Shown here one piece after another: positions 53,760 to 64,000 of a DNA stretch of 64,000 bases. The stretch lies in contig NC_049984.1 in assembly GCF_000003815.2 (NCBI RefSeq), forward strand, positions 26,468,656-26,532,655. The letters run 5' to 3'. The translations under genes were made by a program, and so were the position numbers. Position 1 is the first letter of the stretch; every line of letters begins with the position of its first letter. This DNA comes from Branchiostoma floridae (Eukaryota > Chordata > Leptocardii > Amphioxiformes > Branchiostomatidae). The notes beneath the pieces are model-generated. The model was not told the DNA's origin. It worked only from the letters and a program-made list of their open reading frames with translations, and ran no database searches.

Positions 53760-53955
53760 ATGCATGTAAATATGGATGATGAACTTCCAGAATGTTAAAC
53801 AAAGCATGTTTGTAGGGGTAGGTAGCTTTGAAGCATTGGTCATCGGGCCTGTGGTAGCGAAAACAGTACCCGGGACGTACTTCCGTACCCGAGGTGTGCT
53901 GCCCCGGCAGGTCGGGACGCTGGTATGGGAGGCCGCGGCCTGATCTGGAGAGCAT
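53760..53955 (-). pseudogene. Ngaro-type Gag zinc-knuckle remnant
   Basis: The minus strand reads MLSRSGRGLPYQRPDLPGQH, then GYCFRYHRPDDQCFKATYPY and KHALFNILEV. This resembles the CCCH-type knuckle of Ngaro Gag proteins (C-F-x-Y/F-N/H...C...C-x-Y-x-H), with the third Cys changed to Tyr. It lies 240 bases upstream, on the same strand, of the recombinase, which is the expected order. Confidence 0.5.
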
Positions 53956-54039
53956 CTACATATAGCTGTAAATGTGAGGTGTTCCAGGGCGTGTCGGGAG
54001 ATGTTTCCCTGTGATGGCGGAATTGCTCGTCATACTTCG

Positions 54040-54270
54040 CCCACTGCGCTCAGTGGGAGGCTAGGTCGCGGATCAGATGTAGATACAAGACAAGGTGTGG
54101 GCGGTGTTGGGGGTGTTGTTGTATGTAAATGAACTGGAAGACCAGGAAAGCAGACGACCATTGGTGAGGCGTTTGTTTTCCTGTGTTTGGGGAGAGCCAT
54201 ATCCATGAAACACCCCACACAAAAAGATCATGGCATCTCCTGGTCTGTTAATGTCCAAATCATACTTTTA
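54040..54270 (-). CDS. Candidate exon, unrecognised
   Basis: The minus strand reads DINRPGDAMIFLCGVFHGYG then SPQTQENKRLTNGRLLSWSS after a possible acceptor. There are no clear borders or family. It lies downstream of the spliced gene at 54.5-55.5 kb on the same strand. Confidence 0.25.
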
Positions 54271-54543
54271 GGTGTGGGAGATCCACTACAAATCACCATA
54301 ATTGAATGGTCAACGAAACTTTTGGCAGATTAGACAAAACATTTAGCTATGGACCCAGGCTGGTTATGCCTAAACAAGTAGAAGGACCTAAAATGGAATT
54401 TGGGTAAAGGACAGTTTGTGAAATCATGATATTATTGTCTAATACAACTATGAAATAAAATGAAAGGGAGTGAAAAAATAGCACGGAGCCTTGTCTATCA
54501 ACATGTCAGGTTAATGATTTGTACATAATATCAAAACACTTAC

Positions 54544-55534
54544 AGTTGTCATGATCATGTCCTCTATACGAAGGCGTTGCATGGCCGAGCAGTGCAGGCC
54601 TCCTTGTGTGTTGCATCTCAAATAGGTTTTGAAATGTCGATGTGTCCATAAACCTGTCAAGGCTACAAAAGTACTTTTATCAAAATAAATCTTATCGATT
54701 TATCATAATGTTGATTTGAGCAATGGTGTGTAGTTCAAATTCGATAATGCAAGTATTTCATTAAGGTAAAGGTGTGCAGATTAAAGAAATTTAACACATA
54801 TCTTGACATGCCACTATTCAAATGTTTGCAGACTGATAATTATGGAGTTAACCTTGTATCCGTCGATATCATTGGCTCGGCAACTATGACGACCCATGGT
54901 CGTCTCTGCTGCCTGCAGATGTCCACTACCTGAGCAAAAGGCATCATTAGGAAATGAATATCTTTAAACAGATTTCCTTGATGACCTCTTTTATATACAG
55001 TACAAGTGTGGCAGGAAGCCCTTATAGTTGAAATGCATGACTTCAAATATTGTTCTGATGTATCATGAAAGAACATTTATTTTTAGACTAATTGTAAAGT
55101 CATCAGTTTTAAATTGCATCAGCTTCATTACAAATCAGGGTTAGACAAGTCCACTCAATGAATGCTAATGACCTAATGACAAGTGAAAGTGTTGTATTGG
55201 CTAGTCAACTTGCTGGAGCGGACAAGTAAGATACTTTCCTTTGAGTGAGACACAGTCATGACATCAAGCAATAGTCAACATAGAAAAATGGAGATTAAAG
55301 GCAATAATACGAATTCCAGTGCTTGAAGTGAAAACACAATATAAACGTGACATTTGAATTTTGGTTCGGGACAAGTGGATGCATATTGCTTGATAGGACA
55401 AGTGAATTTTAGAAAACTTGTCCAACCATGCAAATAGGGAGGTACATATTATAATGACTTACTGCCGAAGGTGCCATTGGTACTGGGGGCATTGATCTTG
55501 GTCTACTCATTGCCAAATGCGTGCACATACCATC
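54544..55534 (-). CDS. Unrecognised spliced gene, three exons in phase
   Basis: Exons at 55534-55463, 54929-54853 and 54653-54544 each have an AG acceptor and GT donor (donors gtaagt, gttaac, gtaagt). The phases fit: 72 bases in phase 0, 77 bases leaving two, then one completing. They read CTHLAMSRPRSMPPVPMAPS, then ICRQQRRPWVVIVAEPMIST, then FMDTSTFQNLFEMQHTRRPA and LLGHATPSYRGHDHDN. The frame is open throughout (86 codons). No domain is recognised. A further well-bordered exon at 56527-56456 is on the same strand but does not join in phase without another exon between. Confidence 0.5.
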
Positions 55535-56455
55535 CTGTGAATTAGAAAAAATTCTGTTAGGTCAGTTGTTTGTTATGTAAATGAAGCTAGGCAACATTGA
55601 TTCAACTATATGGATGTCATTTGGTCATAGTAAAAATGCAAGCAGGCAAAACATAATTACAGGCCTTCTTCATGTGCCCTAAGAGGTAAGAAGGATTACA
55701 ATTGACTGCTCTAACTTACAAAACATTTTACATCATTGTTATTGTCTGTAGTGTTTTCTTGGATCTTGCTCTTGATTAAAAGTAGATTTGTTGCAAGGTG
55801 TACAATTTTTTGCTATTGGAAAAGAGTCTTTTTTTTCTCATATAATTTTATGGCACATTATGCTTGCTTTGGAGCTTCTTTTCAATCATTGTTTTCTTTG
55901 AAACAGTCGACATTTGATGTACATGCAGATGTAATCCATGTAAAACACGACAAAGGTAAATACACTATAAATCTTGAAACCTTAAATTATTATGGCATAG
56001 TTTGTGATGGAAATTTGACATTAATGTATACACTATATCAGTATAATGTTTACTAACATTGGCAGTTGCTGTGAGACTGTAGAAAAATTGTGAAATATTT
56101 TGTACATATTGGTCAGTTACCTGTGAAACATTCCTCCCTTAACCAAAAAGGTCGGATTATCAATTTGTTAATGGCAGATAAACCTTTTAAAGTAACAATT
56201 ATTACAAGCACACTACTTAATTTGGCCTTCCAAATTATCTACATATTACTACAAAAATTCAAAGTTTTGTAGAATCTGTATGGTAGAAATGGTTGCCGTG
56301 GAAATGAATCCATAATTATAATTCATCCTGTTTGTTGTACTGGAAATTAAAAGATACGTTTTACATACTATAAGACAAGTTTGTTATTAGTATATTTTAG
56401 ATGTGCATAAACTATGGATTAGATTTATTCAAGTGTTGCTTTCAGGTTTACATAC

Positions 56456-56527
56456 CTCGCATCATGAATCGATCTTCTAAAACCTGTTCAGCTGTTGTGT
56501 AAGATACGAGTCCAGTTTCAATTGCCC
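56456..56527 (-). CDS. Candidate internal exon
   Basis: 72 bases between acceptor cttctcaaacag and donor gcgag|gtatgt, with one open frame: AIETGLVSYTTAEQVLEDRF MMR. Direct joining to the exon at 55534 gives a stop, so either an exon is missing or it belongs to another gene. Confidence 0.4.
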
Positions 56528-56710
56528 CTGTTTGAGAAGAAGAGTGGACTTATGGTTATAATTTTTATGCTACTACAATGTGTATATAGAGTATAACATG
56601 GTGTATTCCGTATCATCCGATGCTGTCCAACCTGACCGCGGGTTATGATCGCCCAAAGGAAGGGCTACGACCGAAGGTGTGGGAATTTCACATGTTGTCT
56701 TACCCAACTG

Positions 56711-56810
56711 NNNNNNNNNNNNNNNNNNNNNNNNNNNNNNNNNNNNNNNNNNNNNNNNNNNNNNNNNNNNNNNNNNNNNNNNNNNNNNNNNNNNNNNNNN
56801 NNNNNNNNNN
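56711..56810. other. Assembly gap (100 N)
   Basis: Run of exactly 100 N. Confidence 0.99.
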
Positions 56811-57215
56811 ATGTTTACATGTATGTGAGATGCGCCAGAAGTTTGGAGACCTCGAACAAAAATTATTACAACAGTAATTCCAATGTGCGAATCAGTTATT
56901 CAAATTTTTGAACCGCGCCGCACTCAGTGTGCGCAACTTATGGTCAGACTTACCTGGGATTTCAAACCTATCTCAGTACGTAGGTAGGGGTCGGGTCGAA
57001 AGAACCAAGTTCATGACCATTCACACCTGTACACCACCCGCTTTCCTTCCTGCTTCCTTTCTTCCCGTCTCTGCGCCGCCTCTTCCCTTTTGTGGAATCC
57101 CGCGAAGGTCAAAGAGGGACTAAATGGGAATTCTCAACGGACCGCAGGTCGCGCGCTGTTCCCTAGCCGGCTATACTCTTCTACCCGGCTTACTTCTCTA
57201 TTTTTTTTTCCATTT

Positions 57216-57519
57216 CTAGACTACGCCTTTCCAGCGACCCGGAGTCTGGTAGAGACTAGCCCAGGGAGCAGTCGGCTTGAAAATGACCAATTCGTCGTAC
57301 CGGAAGCACCTATCACGTGCCTGGTCAAATGCCCTAGCCCTAGAGAAAGAAGTGGTAGAGTAATACTTGCGAGGAAACTGTTGCGAAGCCGACGAGAATT
57401 TCCTTGAGACTTCTTCGTTCCCCTCTACCTGCTTCCAAAAGGCCATCATATCAACACGATCATTAGCGTCACGTGCCTCTTGTATTTTGCCTTCTTTGTC
57501 CAGGTCATTTACTGTAGAC
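57216..57519 (-). CDS. Terminal exon, unrecognised protein
   Basis: Acceptor cctttaatacag at 57520, 101 open codons, stop TAG at 57218-57216. It reads STVNDLDKEGKIQEARDAND, MMAFWKQVEGNEEVSRKFSS, FSRARAFDQARDRCFRYDEL and TAPWASLYQTPGRWKGVV. The composition is protein-like, with one Cys and several aromatic residues. No family recognised. Confidence 0.45.
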
Positions 57520-57563
57520 CTGTATTAAAGGTAATAAATTCTTAACGTTAACAGTTTATTAAA

Positions 57564-58209
57564 AGAAGGGGGCCATGGCCTATATCAGTGGTGCTGGCTG
57601 CGTCAGTGTGTGTAGCTGTGTTGTCAGTGGTGCTGACTACGACAGTGTGTGTAGCTGTGTTGTCAGTGGTGCTGACTACGACAGTGTGTGTAGCTGTGTT
57701 GTCAGTGGTGCTGGCTGCGTCAGTGTGTGTAGCTGTGTTGTCAGTGGTGCTGGCTGCGACAGTGTGTGTAGCTGTGTTGTCAGTGGTGCTGGCTACGACA
57801 GTGTGTGTAGCTGTGTTGTCAGTGGTGCTGGCTGCGTCAGTGTGTGTAGCTGTGTTGTCAGTGGTGCTGGCTGCGACAGTGTGTGTAGCTGTGTTGTCAG
57901 TGGTGCTGGCTGTGTCAGTGTGTGATGCTGTGTTGTCAGTGGTGCTGGCTGGGTCAGTGTGTGTAGCTGTGTTGTCAGTGGTGCTGGCTGGGTCAGTGTG
58001 TGTAGCTGTGTTGTCAGTGGTGCTGGCTGGGTCAGTGTGTGTAGCTGTGTTGTCAGTGGTGCTGGCTGGGTCAGTGTGTGTAGCAGTGTTGGCTCGAGTA
58101 GCCCGCTGTTTTCAAACATTCTCTGAAGGGCCAGGCGGAACATTTCATTCTCCACAGATTCTCTCTCGTACGTGGAGGTTGCTTCCGTAGGCCTGTCGAC
58201 GTTTTCATT
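57564..58209 (-). pseudogene. HECT-like exon truncated by a minisatellite
   Basis: Acceptor tttattcacag at 58210, then NENVDRPTEATSTYERESV and ENEMFRLALQRMFENSGLLE PT. This matches the start of the HECT-like exon at 49348-49051 (RNEMFRLALQGLFETSGLFE PT). Where that exon goes on with PDGYLP, this one enters thirteen 13-residue repeats and then a TAG just past the array (57567-57565). The rest of the N-lobe is missing, so no ligase fold can form. Confidence 0.65.
57580..58090. repeat. 39-bp minisatellite, about 13 units
   Basis: gtgtgtagctgtgttgtcagtggtgctggctgNgtca recurs every 39 bases with few changes (one unit has atgctgtg). Because 39 is 13 codons, all frames stay open. On the minus strand it encodes 13-residue units LHTLTQPAPLTTQ. 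Confidence 0.95.
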
Positions 58210-58306
58210 CTGTGAATAAACCATCAATTTACACGTATTATGTACAGCATATAAAAAGGAACTTGTATCTTACTACATGTAAATTTGAACCGGTAATCAT
58301 ATTCAG

Positions 58307-59326
58307 TTATCCATCCATCACTGCCTCTTTTTGGTGATTCTGCACCTCTTCAACGATTCGGCGTAGGGCCAGGATTTGAGCTGACGTTGAGCGTGAGGGA
58401 CGAAAGCCGTTCTGATTGGGGCGTAAGACCTTATCAACAACTGGCTTAATTCTGTTGAGCAGAAGGCGGTTGTACACTTTTGCGGCTATCTGAGTGAGGG
58501 ATATGCCCCTGTAGTTGTCAGGAAGGGTAAGGTTTCCCTTCTTTGGGACTGGGACTATACCAGACAATCCCCACTCATCCGGCCTGTTTCCAGAAAGAGT
58601 TTGATTGCAAAAGTTGGTTAGGAACTGCCTAGCTTTGGGAAGTTGCCACACTTCTAATGGCAGGCCGTCCAGTCCCGGGGCTTTTCCGGCTTTCATTTGC
58701 TTCAGAGCTATGTCAACTTCACCCTGAGTGAAGGGATCGCAGCTAATGTTGTAGTTAGTGTCAAATACTGGGGTGATCGGAACTCCAGTGGAGCTGGACT
58801 GAGGGACATCATTGTTAAGGGGCTTGGAGAAGTGATTTTTCCAGGTGTTGAGTCTGTCTTCTCCCTGGATAAAGATCACGCCTGATCTTTTACCAGATAG
58901 CTCGCGCACTAGCTTCCATGCTCTCAGATGCTCTGGGGCTGAGCTTGCTTCAAAAGTCTGAAGTGTCTTAATGATTCTATCTTCTTCACATCTATCGTAA
59001 GTCTTTTTAAGCTGGATCTGGGCAGTTTGAACATCTTTAGTGGACAAACGAAGGGTAGCCCGGCGTGCAATCGACACTTGAATGGTATCTACTGGATCAG
59101 GGTCACGAGGTGGTTTCCGTGGAAGCCTCTTGCTGCCTACTTTGTTACAGATTTCTACAAAAGAAGAGTAGGATTTCTGCTGATCTGGTAGATTAGCATA
59201 CGTATGGGCAATGTCATCATCAATTGTGCTTGCAAGCTCGTGGTCTTCTCTTAGTGCGTGACATGGTTTTGGGCTTACGGACACTAAGACGGATCTTGGT
59301 GGAGACCATTCTGTGATCGGAGCCAA
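58307..59326 (-). pseudogene. Second non-LTR reverse transcriptase, 3' truncated
   Basis: A 339-codon frame with the linker helices (TAQIQLKKTYDRCEEDRIIK), GKAPGLDGLPLEVW near residue 215, GIVPVPKKGN near 260, DNYRGISLTQIAAKVYNRLL near 272 and RPNQNGFRPSRSTSAQILAL near 306. These are the fingers and start of the palm of an APE-type non-LTR RT different from the L1/Tx1 copy. The YxDD palm motif is missing, because the frame ends at 58307. The first ~30 residues are out of register with the true protein. The C-terminal zinc-finger LINE end at 32.2-33.5 kb may be the same group. Confidence 0.85.
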
Positions 59327-59560
59327 TGGGATTGGAGGAGTTGAAAGCTTGGCAGTCCTTGATGCTGTTCCTCCACCGCTTTCTGAAGAGACAGAAGTCG
59401 ATCTGGGCTAGGCCACCATTTGGAGATCTTTAAGTCCACAGCCTATTCTTTGGTTTGTGGAATGATGTGTTGCCCACGATGAGGTTGTTTCGGTTAACGG
59501 TATCTGGTACATCATCATCCTCAACAGCATTGGTCTGTATGTCTGTGTCACATTCCAAAA
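59260..59560 (-). pseudogene. Endonuclease part of the same non-LTR element
   Basis: Minus-strand sense VGNTSFHKPKNRLWT, a TAA, then SPNGGLAQIDFCLFRKRWRN and FNSSNPIGSDHRMVSTKIRL. SDHRMV is the catalytic His motif and AQIDF the preceding strand of APE-like endonucleases. It joins the RT after a frame change near 59250-59200. The N-terminal half is poorly preserved (up to 59780). Confidence 0.75.
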
Positions 59561-59803
59561 TGTTATATTTTCTGTAGAAACTGTTCCAACATTCCTTCTG
59601 CAATCTTTTGGACACCCTTTGTCACTGGGTCTCTTAATTTTTTTCCCCCCAAAACAAGCCGTCTTCCTGGGATGACACAGAACACATTACCTTCTACTAC
59701 GCGATCTACCATGATTCTGATGTCTCTCTCTGCAGATAGAGATGTGTGTCTCACGGTCTGCTTTGTTGCAAACAACTGGCAGCAGAATCTCCGTGTTTCA
59801 TCC

Positions 59804-59845
59804 TCATGTGAGAATAAAGATAAATTTTATTTTATTCTCACATGA
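59804..59845. repeat. Small foldback, perfect 15-bp arms
   Basis: tcatgtgagaataaa (59804-59818) and its complement tttattctcacatga (59831-59845). The pairing extends to gtttcat / atgaaac if a 6-base insertion in the left arm is skipped. Confidence 0.85.
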
Positions 59846-59912
59846 AACGGATATCAAGACTGAGATCGTACAGGCTACATGTACATATCGGGCAACAGAA
59901 GTCACTGATTAT

Positions 59913-60012
59913 NNNNNNNNNNNNNNNNNNNNNNNNNNNNNNNNNNNNNNNNNNNNNNNNNNNNNNNNNNNNNNNNNNNNNNNNNNNNNNNNNNNNNNNN
60001 NNNNNNNNNNNN
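59913..60012. other. Assembly gap (100 N)
   Basis: Run of exactly 100 N. Confidence 0.99.
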
Positions 60013-60284
60013 CCCTGCGGCTTGCATAGCGGCTTCCACATCCTTGCTTGACATTTACCATACGTCCTTGTCCGGGAGCCCTTGAATTGCATGTCCCTTG
60101 CAGTTATTTAACTTCACTGTCAAAGTCCAGTCCCTGGGCCTTCCGTTTGGGGCGAGGGACTGCACAGACGGGAGTCGGTCCTATGTGGGATGGTGATTAG
60201 AATAACCGCTGGACCGCCTCCACCGCCGATGGGTGAGATAGGATCGGAGGGCAGATCCAGCGGGTATTGCTCTAAGTCAGCAAA

Positions 60285-60566
60285 TCATGCTCTACTATTT
60301 CCAGATAGTTGATGTTCTTCAGAATGGTCTTGGTCCTCAGTCAGATATGATGTCATGGTTGTGATCATGGATGCTGTATGCTCTGTTGTATCTGTGCTGT
60401 CGTCGTAGGTATTCACATGGTGATCACTTTCTTCTACTGTGGGAGCAGATGATCCACGTTTGATCTTGCAACAGGTGCAGTTAAGGATGTTGCCTGATAA
60501 TAAAACAACTGCTCGTCCCAGCTTTGCCCAATAGTGATGGTCTTCATCATACACTGATAGAAACAC
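60285..60566 (-). CDS. Candidate C-terminal region, unrecognised
   Basis: The frame includes LLSGNILNCTCCKIKRGSSA, then an acidic, Thr/Ser/His-rich tail (ESDHHVNTYDDSTDTTEHTA, TEDQDHSEEHQLSGNSR) to a stop. It could be the juxtamembrane Cys and cytoplasmic tail of a membrane protein. Inference only. Confidence 0.3.
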   Translation of the reverse strand: MFLSVYDEDHHYWAKLGRAVVLLSGNILNCTCCKIKRGSSAPTVEESDHHVNTYDDSTDTTEHTASMITTMTSYLTEDQDHSEEHQLSGNSRA

Positions 60567-60829
60567 AGTATCATGTGCATCACGTGGTTGCTAAGGAACA
60601 ACGAGTGGTGCACGTAGGAAACGGCGTATGAAAGTGATATTGTAAAACGATTAGCCTTTCATCGGCCCTATTAACACACACGTTACGAATAATTCACAAC
60701 TCCGTGAGAGGCAATTCGCATGTCCGCTGCAAGCATTTAACAACTCGGGCGGCATGCGAAATACAATGTAAAGGTGGCAGTTTCGGCGGCATTTGGGCCG
60801 CATTCATGTTTAGAAACTTTATGAAACAA

Positions 60830-61107
60830 ACTTAACCCCGTCTTGTACTCAACAAGAGTCCGGAGGGGTGAAATGATGACCATCATCATCATCGGTTCAT
60901 CATCGACAGCAAAATTTGATAACAAAGTGACTTGCCTTCACCCGTCGCAAGGCCGACAAAACAATCTTTGCCTTGTGTAACAGCTCGGATGGCCCGAGCT
61001 TGGCCGTCCTTCAGATGGGGAAACCCCCATATGTCACTCGCTTCGCGCTCCACCAGAGCAAAGGCGTTGGACAAGATCAACCTTTTCAGCCATTCTACAG
61101 TATCCAC
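60830..61107 (-). pseudogene. RecQ-like helicase, N-terminal motifs
   Basis: The frame reads DIWGFPHLKDGQARAIRAVT, QGKDCFVGLATGEGKSLCYQ: motif 0 (F...L-x-x-Q-x-x-AI) and Walker A (TGxGKSLCYQ) of RecQ-family DNA helicases. It then ends, but a one-base shift at about 60925 gives DDEPMMMMVIISPLRTLVEY, which fits motif Ia (VIVVSPLxxLxxxQ). The shift and the loss of later motifs suggest a dead or partial copy. The frame opens with GTG at 61107; a true start was not found. Confidence 0.7.
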
Positions 61108-61660
61108 ATCCTTGCTATTCTTGCGTCAGTTATCTTCCATCTCTGCGACCATCGTCTTTGTGACCGTGGTCCTATTCCGGGGGATGCCCCCACCCTTTCG
61201 ATAACACTTCAGGTGTTATTTCTGCCCTTGCACAATATTCCCCAACCATGTTGTTTCCTATGTCACAGAAGAGAAGGTGATGCTCTCACACCAGTCCCCA
61301 TAAGGTGTGAGATCAAAAAATAATCTTTGAGTTATTTCGTTTTGTGATAGTGAATAATCTCCAACATGCATGACAAAGTTTATTCTCGCAATCAGACCAC
61401 TTTATACTAACGCATCTAAAAGACGTCTCACAGATTTTAATGTTTCTTTTAAAAGAGATGATTTTCAACCCGGCAAGAAGAGATAACCGCAAACACCCGA
61501 ACTGATAAAGGGTAAAGTAAACTAGAACAACAACAAACTATAGCTACATACAACACGTTGATATGAGATACATGTTAAAGCGTAGAATTACTGTCATCTG
61601 AGTGGAGCCTGGATACGTTGCATCTCATGAATGATCATATTGCTGACAAATGGATTATGC
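61108..61660. other. Non-coding stretch
   Basis: No gene or repeat recognised. Confidence 0.4.
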
Positions 61661-61886
61661 TTACAACTGTTCATCTTTATCACGGTCATCTCTGTCACTC
61701 ATGTCGTCTGTCAAGTCATCACAAATCTGATCTGGCTGCATACCTAAAGATTGTTTCCCCTTTATATTTGCCCTGACTGGGCTGGAATAGGTTGATGCTG
61801 TGTATCCTACATACTTAGTTATTGACTGTGACTGATAATATATGTCACTTTCACCACCTCTGAGGTGAGGTATGGACACAATAAGC
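61661..61886 (-). CDS. Candidate terminal exon, acidic tail
   Basis: After acceptor ggttaagacag at 61887 the frame reads IPHLRGGESDIYYQSQSITK, YVGYTASTYSSPVRANIKGK and DLTDDMSDRDDRDKDEQL to a stop. Tyr/Ser then acidic composition, like a cytoplasmic tail. No family. Confidence 0.35.
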
Positions 61887-61984
61887 CTGTCTTAACCTGG
61901 CCCTTCTCGTTTTTTATCTAGTTGTTTTCCTAGAGGACTGTCCATGGGCAACATTAGGCTTTTTACTGCCATCAAATTGGCAGA

Positions 61985-62851
61985 NNNNNNNNNNNNNNNN
62001 NNNNNNNNNNNNNNNNNNNNNNNNNNNNNNNNNNNNNNNNNNNNNNNNNNNNNNNNNNNNNNNNNNNNNNNNNNNNNNNNNNNNNNNNNNNNNNNNNNNN
62101 NNNNNNNNNNNNNNNNNNNNNNNNNNNNNNNNNNNNNNNNNNNNNNNNNNNNNNNNNNNNNNNNNNNNNNNNNNNNNNNNNNNNNNNNNNNNNNNNNNNN
62201 NNNNNNNNNNNNNNNNNNNNNNNNNNNNNNNNNNNNNNNNNNNNNNNNNNNNNNNNNNNNNNNNNNNNNNNNNNNNNNNNNNNNNNNNNNNNNNNNNNNN
62301 NNNNNNNNNNNNNNNNNNNNNNNNNNNNNNNNNNNNNNNNNNNNNNNNNNNNNNNNNNNNNNNNNNNNNNNNNNNNNNNNNNNNNNNNNNNNNNNNNNNN
62401 NNNNNNNNNNNNNNNNNNNNNNNNNNNNNNNNNNNNNNNNNNNNNNNNNNNNNNNNNNNNNNNNNNNNNNNNNNNNNNNNNNNNNNNNNNNNNNNNNNNN
62501 NNNNNNNNNNNNNNNNNNNNNNNNNNNNNNNNNNNNNNNNNNNNNNNNNNNNNNNNNNNNNNNNNNNNNNNNNNNNNNNNNNNNNNNNNNNNNNNNNNNN
62601 NNNNNNNNNNNNNNNNNNNNNNNNNNNNNNNNNNNNNNNNNNNNNNNNNNNNNNNNNNNNNNNNNNNNNNNNNNNNNNNNNNNNNNNNNNNNNNNNNNNN
62701 NNNNNNNNNNNNNNNNNNNNNNNNNNNNNNNNNNNNNNNNNNNNNNNNNNNNNNNNNNNNNNNNNNNNNNNNNNNNNNNNNNNNNNNNNNNNNNNNNNNN
62801 NNNNNNNNNNNNNNNNNNNNNNNNNNNNNNNNNNNNNNNNNNNNNNNNNNN
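61985..62851. other. Assembly gap (867 N)
   Basis: Run of N of non-round length. Long open frames that span it are artefacts. Confidence 0.99.
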
Positions 62852-64000
62852 TTTTCGACATGGACAATTTGAGGACTTCCAATCCGATGCCGCGGGCGGT
62901 GGTGTTCTTCATGAAAAGGCCGTGTACTCTTTAGTAGTGCCGCTTTGTCTTGGTGCTCGTTGCCGAGTCGATTACTCTCCGCAGGGCCCTCTCCAGCCGC
63001 AGTGGATGGCTGGTTCCCTACACACTTCTCTACCTTCGTATAGAAGATGTCCTGAACTGACAGACCTGCTGTATGTAGAAGTAGTGCTTTCTTCTGCCCG
63101 TCTGCTACATTGCTTTTGCATGGTAGATATGGTCCAAAACTTCGTTACCATCTCTTTCATCCGGCAGCTATGGCACTTGAGTCGCCCCCTATTGTGAATG
63201 CTGGCAGACTCCCTATATCCCCTCCGAGGTGGCTTACTACACCTCCTGTCCTCCTCTTCAGTGACAGTGGCCCCTATATTGATGTCCCTCTTCTCCTCTG
63301 ACTTAAACCGCAAGTTTGTCTCTACAATCATTCCCTAGCTAAGGCAATTGGCCTTGTGGGTAGCTAGGGTGCGTATGAGATGTTTGTAGGCAATGAGCTG
63401 GGGGCTATGTGCAGGGTAGCGCTGAATGTAGATGCAATGGTATACCTGAAAGGCACTGGTCCGCTGATCCAAGGAGAGCTTCTGTTTAGGCTCTTTACGG
63501 TTGAAAAAAGTTCAAGACGGGGTCAAGGAGTTGGAACGAGGAAGGGGCAGATTGTAGAGCGGGGAGAAGATTTTCGAAATTGACATACTTGCTTTGCCAG
63601 ATCATCTCCTTGATTGGTTTAGGGGATACCCGTGTCGAGGGTGACGTGAAGGCCTTGGTAGCATGGGGGTGGGATTGGTAGGATAGCAGAGAGGGGGAGT
63701 GTGGGGAGGTGTTCGTCTCAAGTTGACTTATTTAAGTTGAAGTTTGAACGTTGCGTAATACTCTCCAAACCACTAAATTCACACAAAAACTATGTATGAC
63801 AACTCATTTTTTTCGAAGTCGGTGTTGTCATTCACGGTCTTGATATATCTCAAACCCGTCTCTTCTTGCACTTTTAGACGATTTCTTTCAACGTTCTGAA
63901 TGAGACTTTCGTGATGTGTTGGGACATGTGGCAAGATGCACTCTTCAAATGATAACATATCAAGAAGTTGAAGTTTCAGACATCTTTTTTTCTGCAAGAG
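62852..64000. other. Right edge, no recognised gene
   Basis: A 119-codon basic frame on the minus strand (63331-62972; MIVETNLRFKSEEKRDINIG) and a 72-codon frame (63997-63779) show no family. They may be exon pieces of a gene in the gap. Confidence 0.3.

Noticed and set aside
61914..63197. Frames of 332 and 417 codons
   Set aside because: Nearly all N from the 867-base gap.

Overview
This is eukaryotic DNA, from an animal. The sequence shows spliced coding fragments with GT..AG borders, satellites, minisatellites, tRNA-derived SINEs, and remains of non-LTR, DIRS/Ngaro (tyrosine recombinase), Gag-bearing, piggyBac-like, Harbinger-like and hAT-like elements. There is no operon structure. The mix of families (DIRS and Ngaro, HECT-like and BEN exons in numbers, TGACGTCA-rich TTAA elements, a finger-bearing PolB-like gene) suggests a marine invertebrate. 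Amphioxus (Branchiostoma) is my best guess from memory of these families. This was not tested by a search. Six runs of N are assembly gaps, at 8390-8815, 28256-28355, 35699-35798, 56711-56810, 59913-60012 and 61985-62851.

Layout. 0-1.1 kb: a 200-bp satellite array. 1.3-5.4 kb: a minus-strand L1/Tx1-like LINE (partial ORF1, endonuclease, reverse transcriptase) broken by one frameshift and one 20-bp duplication. 7.5-10.6 kb: three tandem-repeat blocks, including a hairpin-bearing ~155-bp repeat and a 111-bp in-frame repeat. 11.0-13.7 kb: a plus-strand DIRS element (RT, RNase H, start of the recombinase) with a 294-bp insertion flanked by 17-bp duplications, cut by a TTAA/piggyBac-like end. 15-19 kb: a Harbinger-like transposase remnant, a Gag-like remnant and a tandemly duplicated Gag-like gene. 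19.6-24.3 kb: minus-strand coding fragments, the best being a two-exon Ser/Pro-rich gene at 23.5-24.3 kb. 25.8-35.7 kb: hairpins, foldbacks, a TA-flanked element packed with octamer motifs, SINEs, a duplicated 550-bp segment, and a LINE 3' end carrying a zinc finger, split by an intact 945-bp TTAA element. 38.6-40.6 kb: a decayed DNA-polymerase-B-like gene. 41-49.4 kb: minus-strand exons of BEN-domain, Myb/SANT-like and HECT-like proteins, mixed with Gag-like and hAT remnants. 49.6-50.3 kb: an acidic repeat ORF with nested 27/135-bp periodicity. 52.2-54 kb: a GC-rich foldback and a Ngaro-type element. 54.5-58.2 kb: unrecognised spliced exons and a HECT-like exon that runs into a 39-bp minisatellite. 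58.3-59.6 kb: a second non-LTR family. 60.8-61.1 kb: a RecQ-like helicase start.

Most features do not work together. The window is accessory, transposon-rich DNA in which host-like coding sequence appears only as single exons on the minus strand. No complete, unbroken multi-exon host gene could be assembled from sequence alone. Borders of most decayed elements are approximate.
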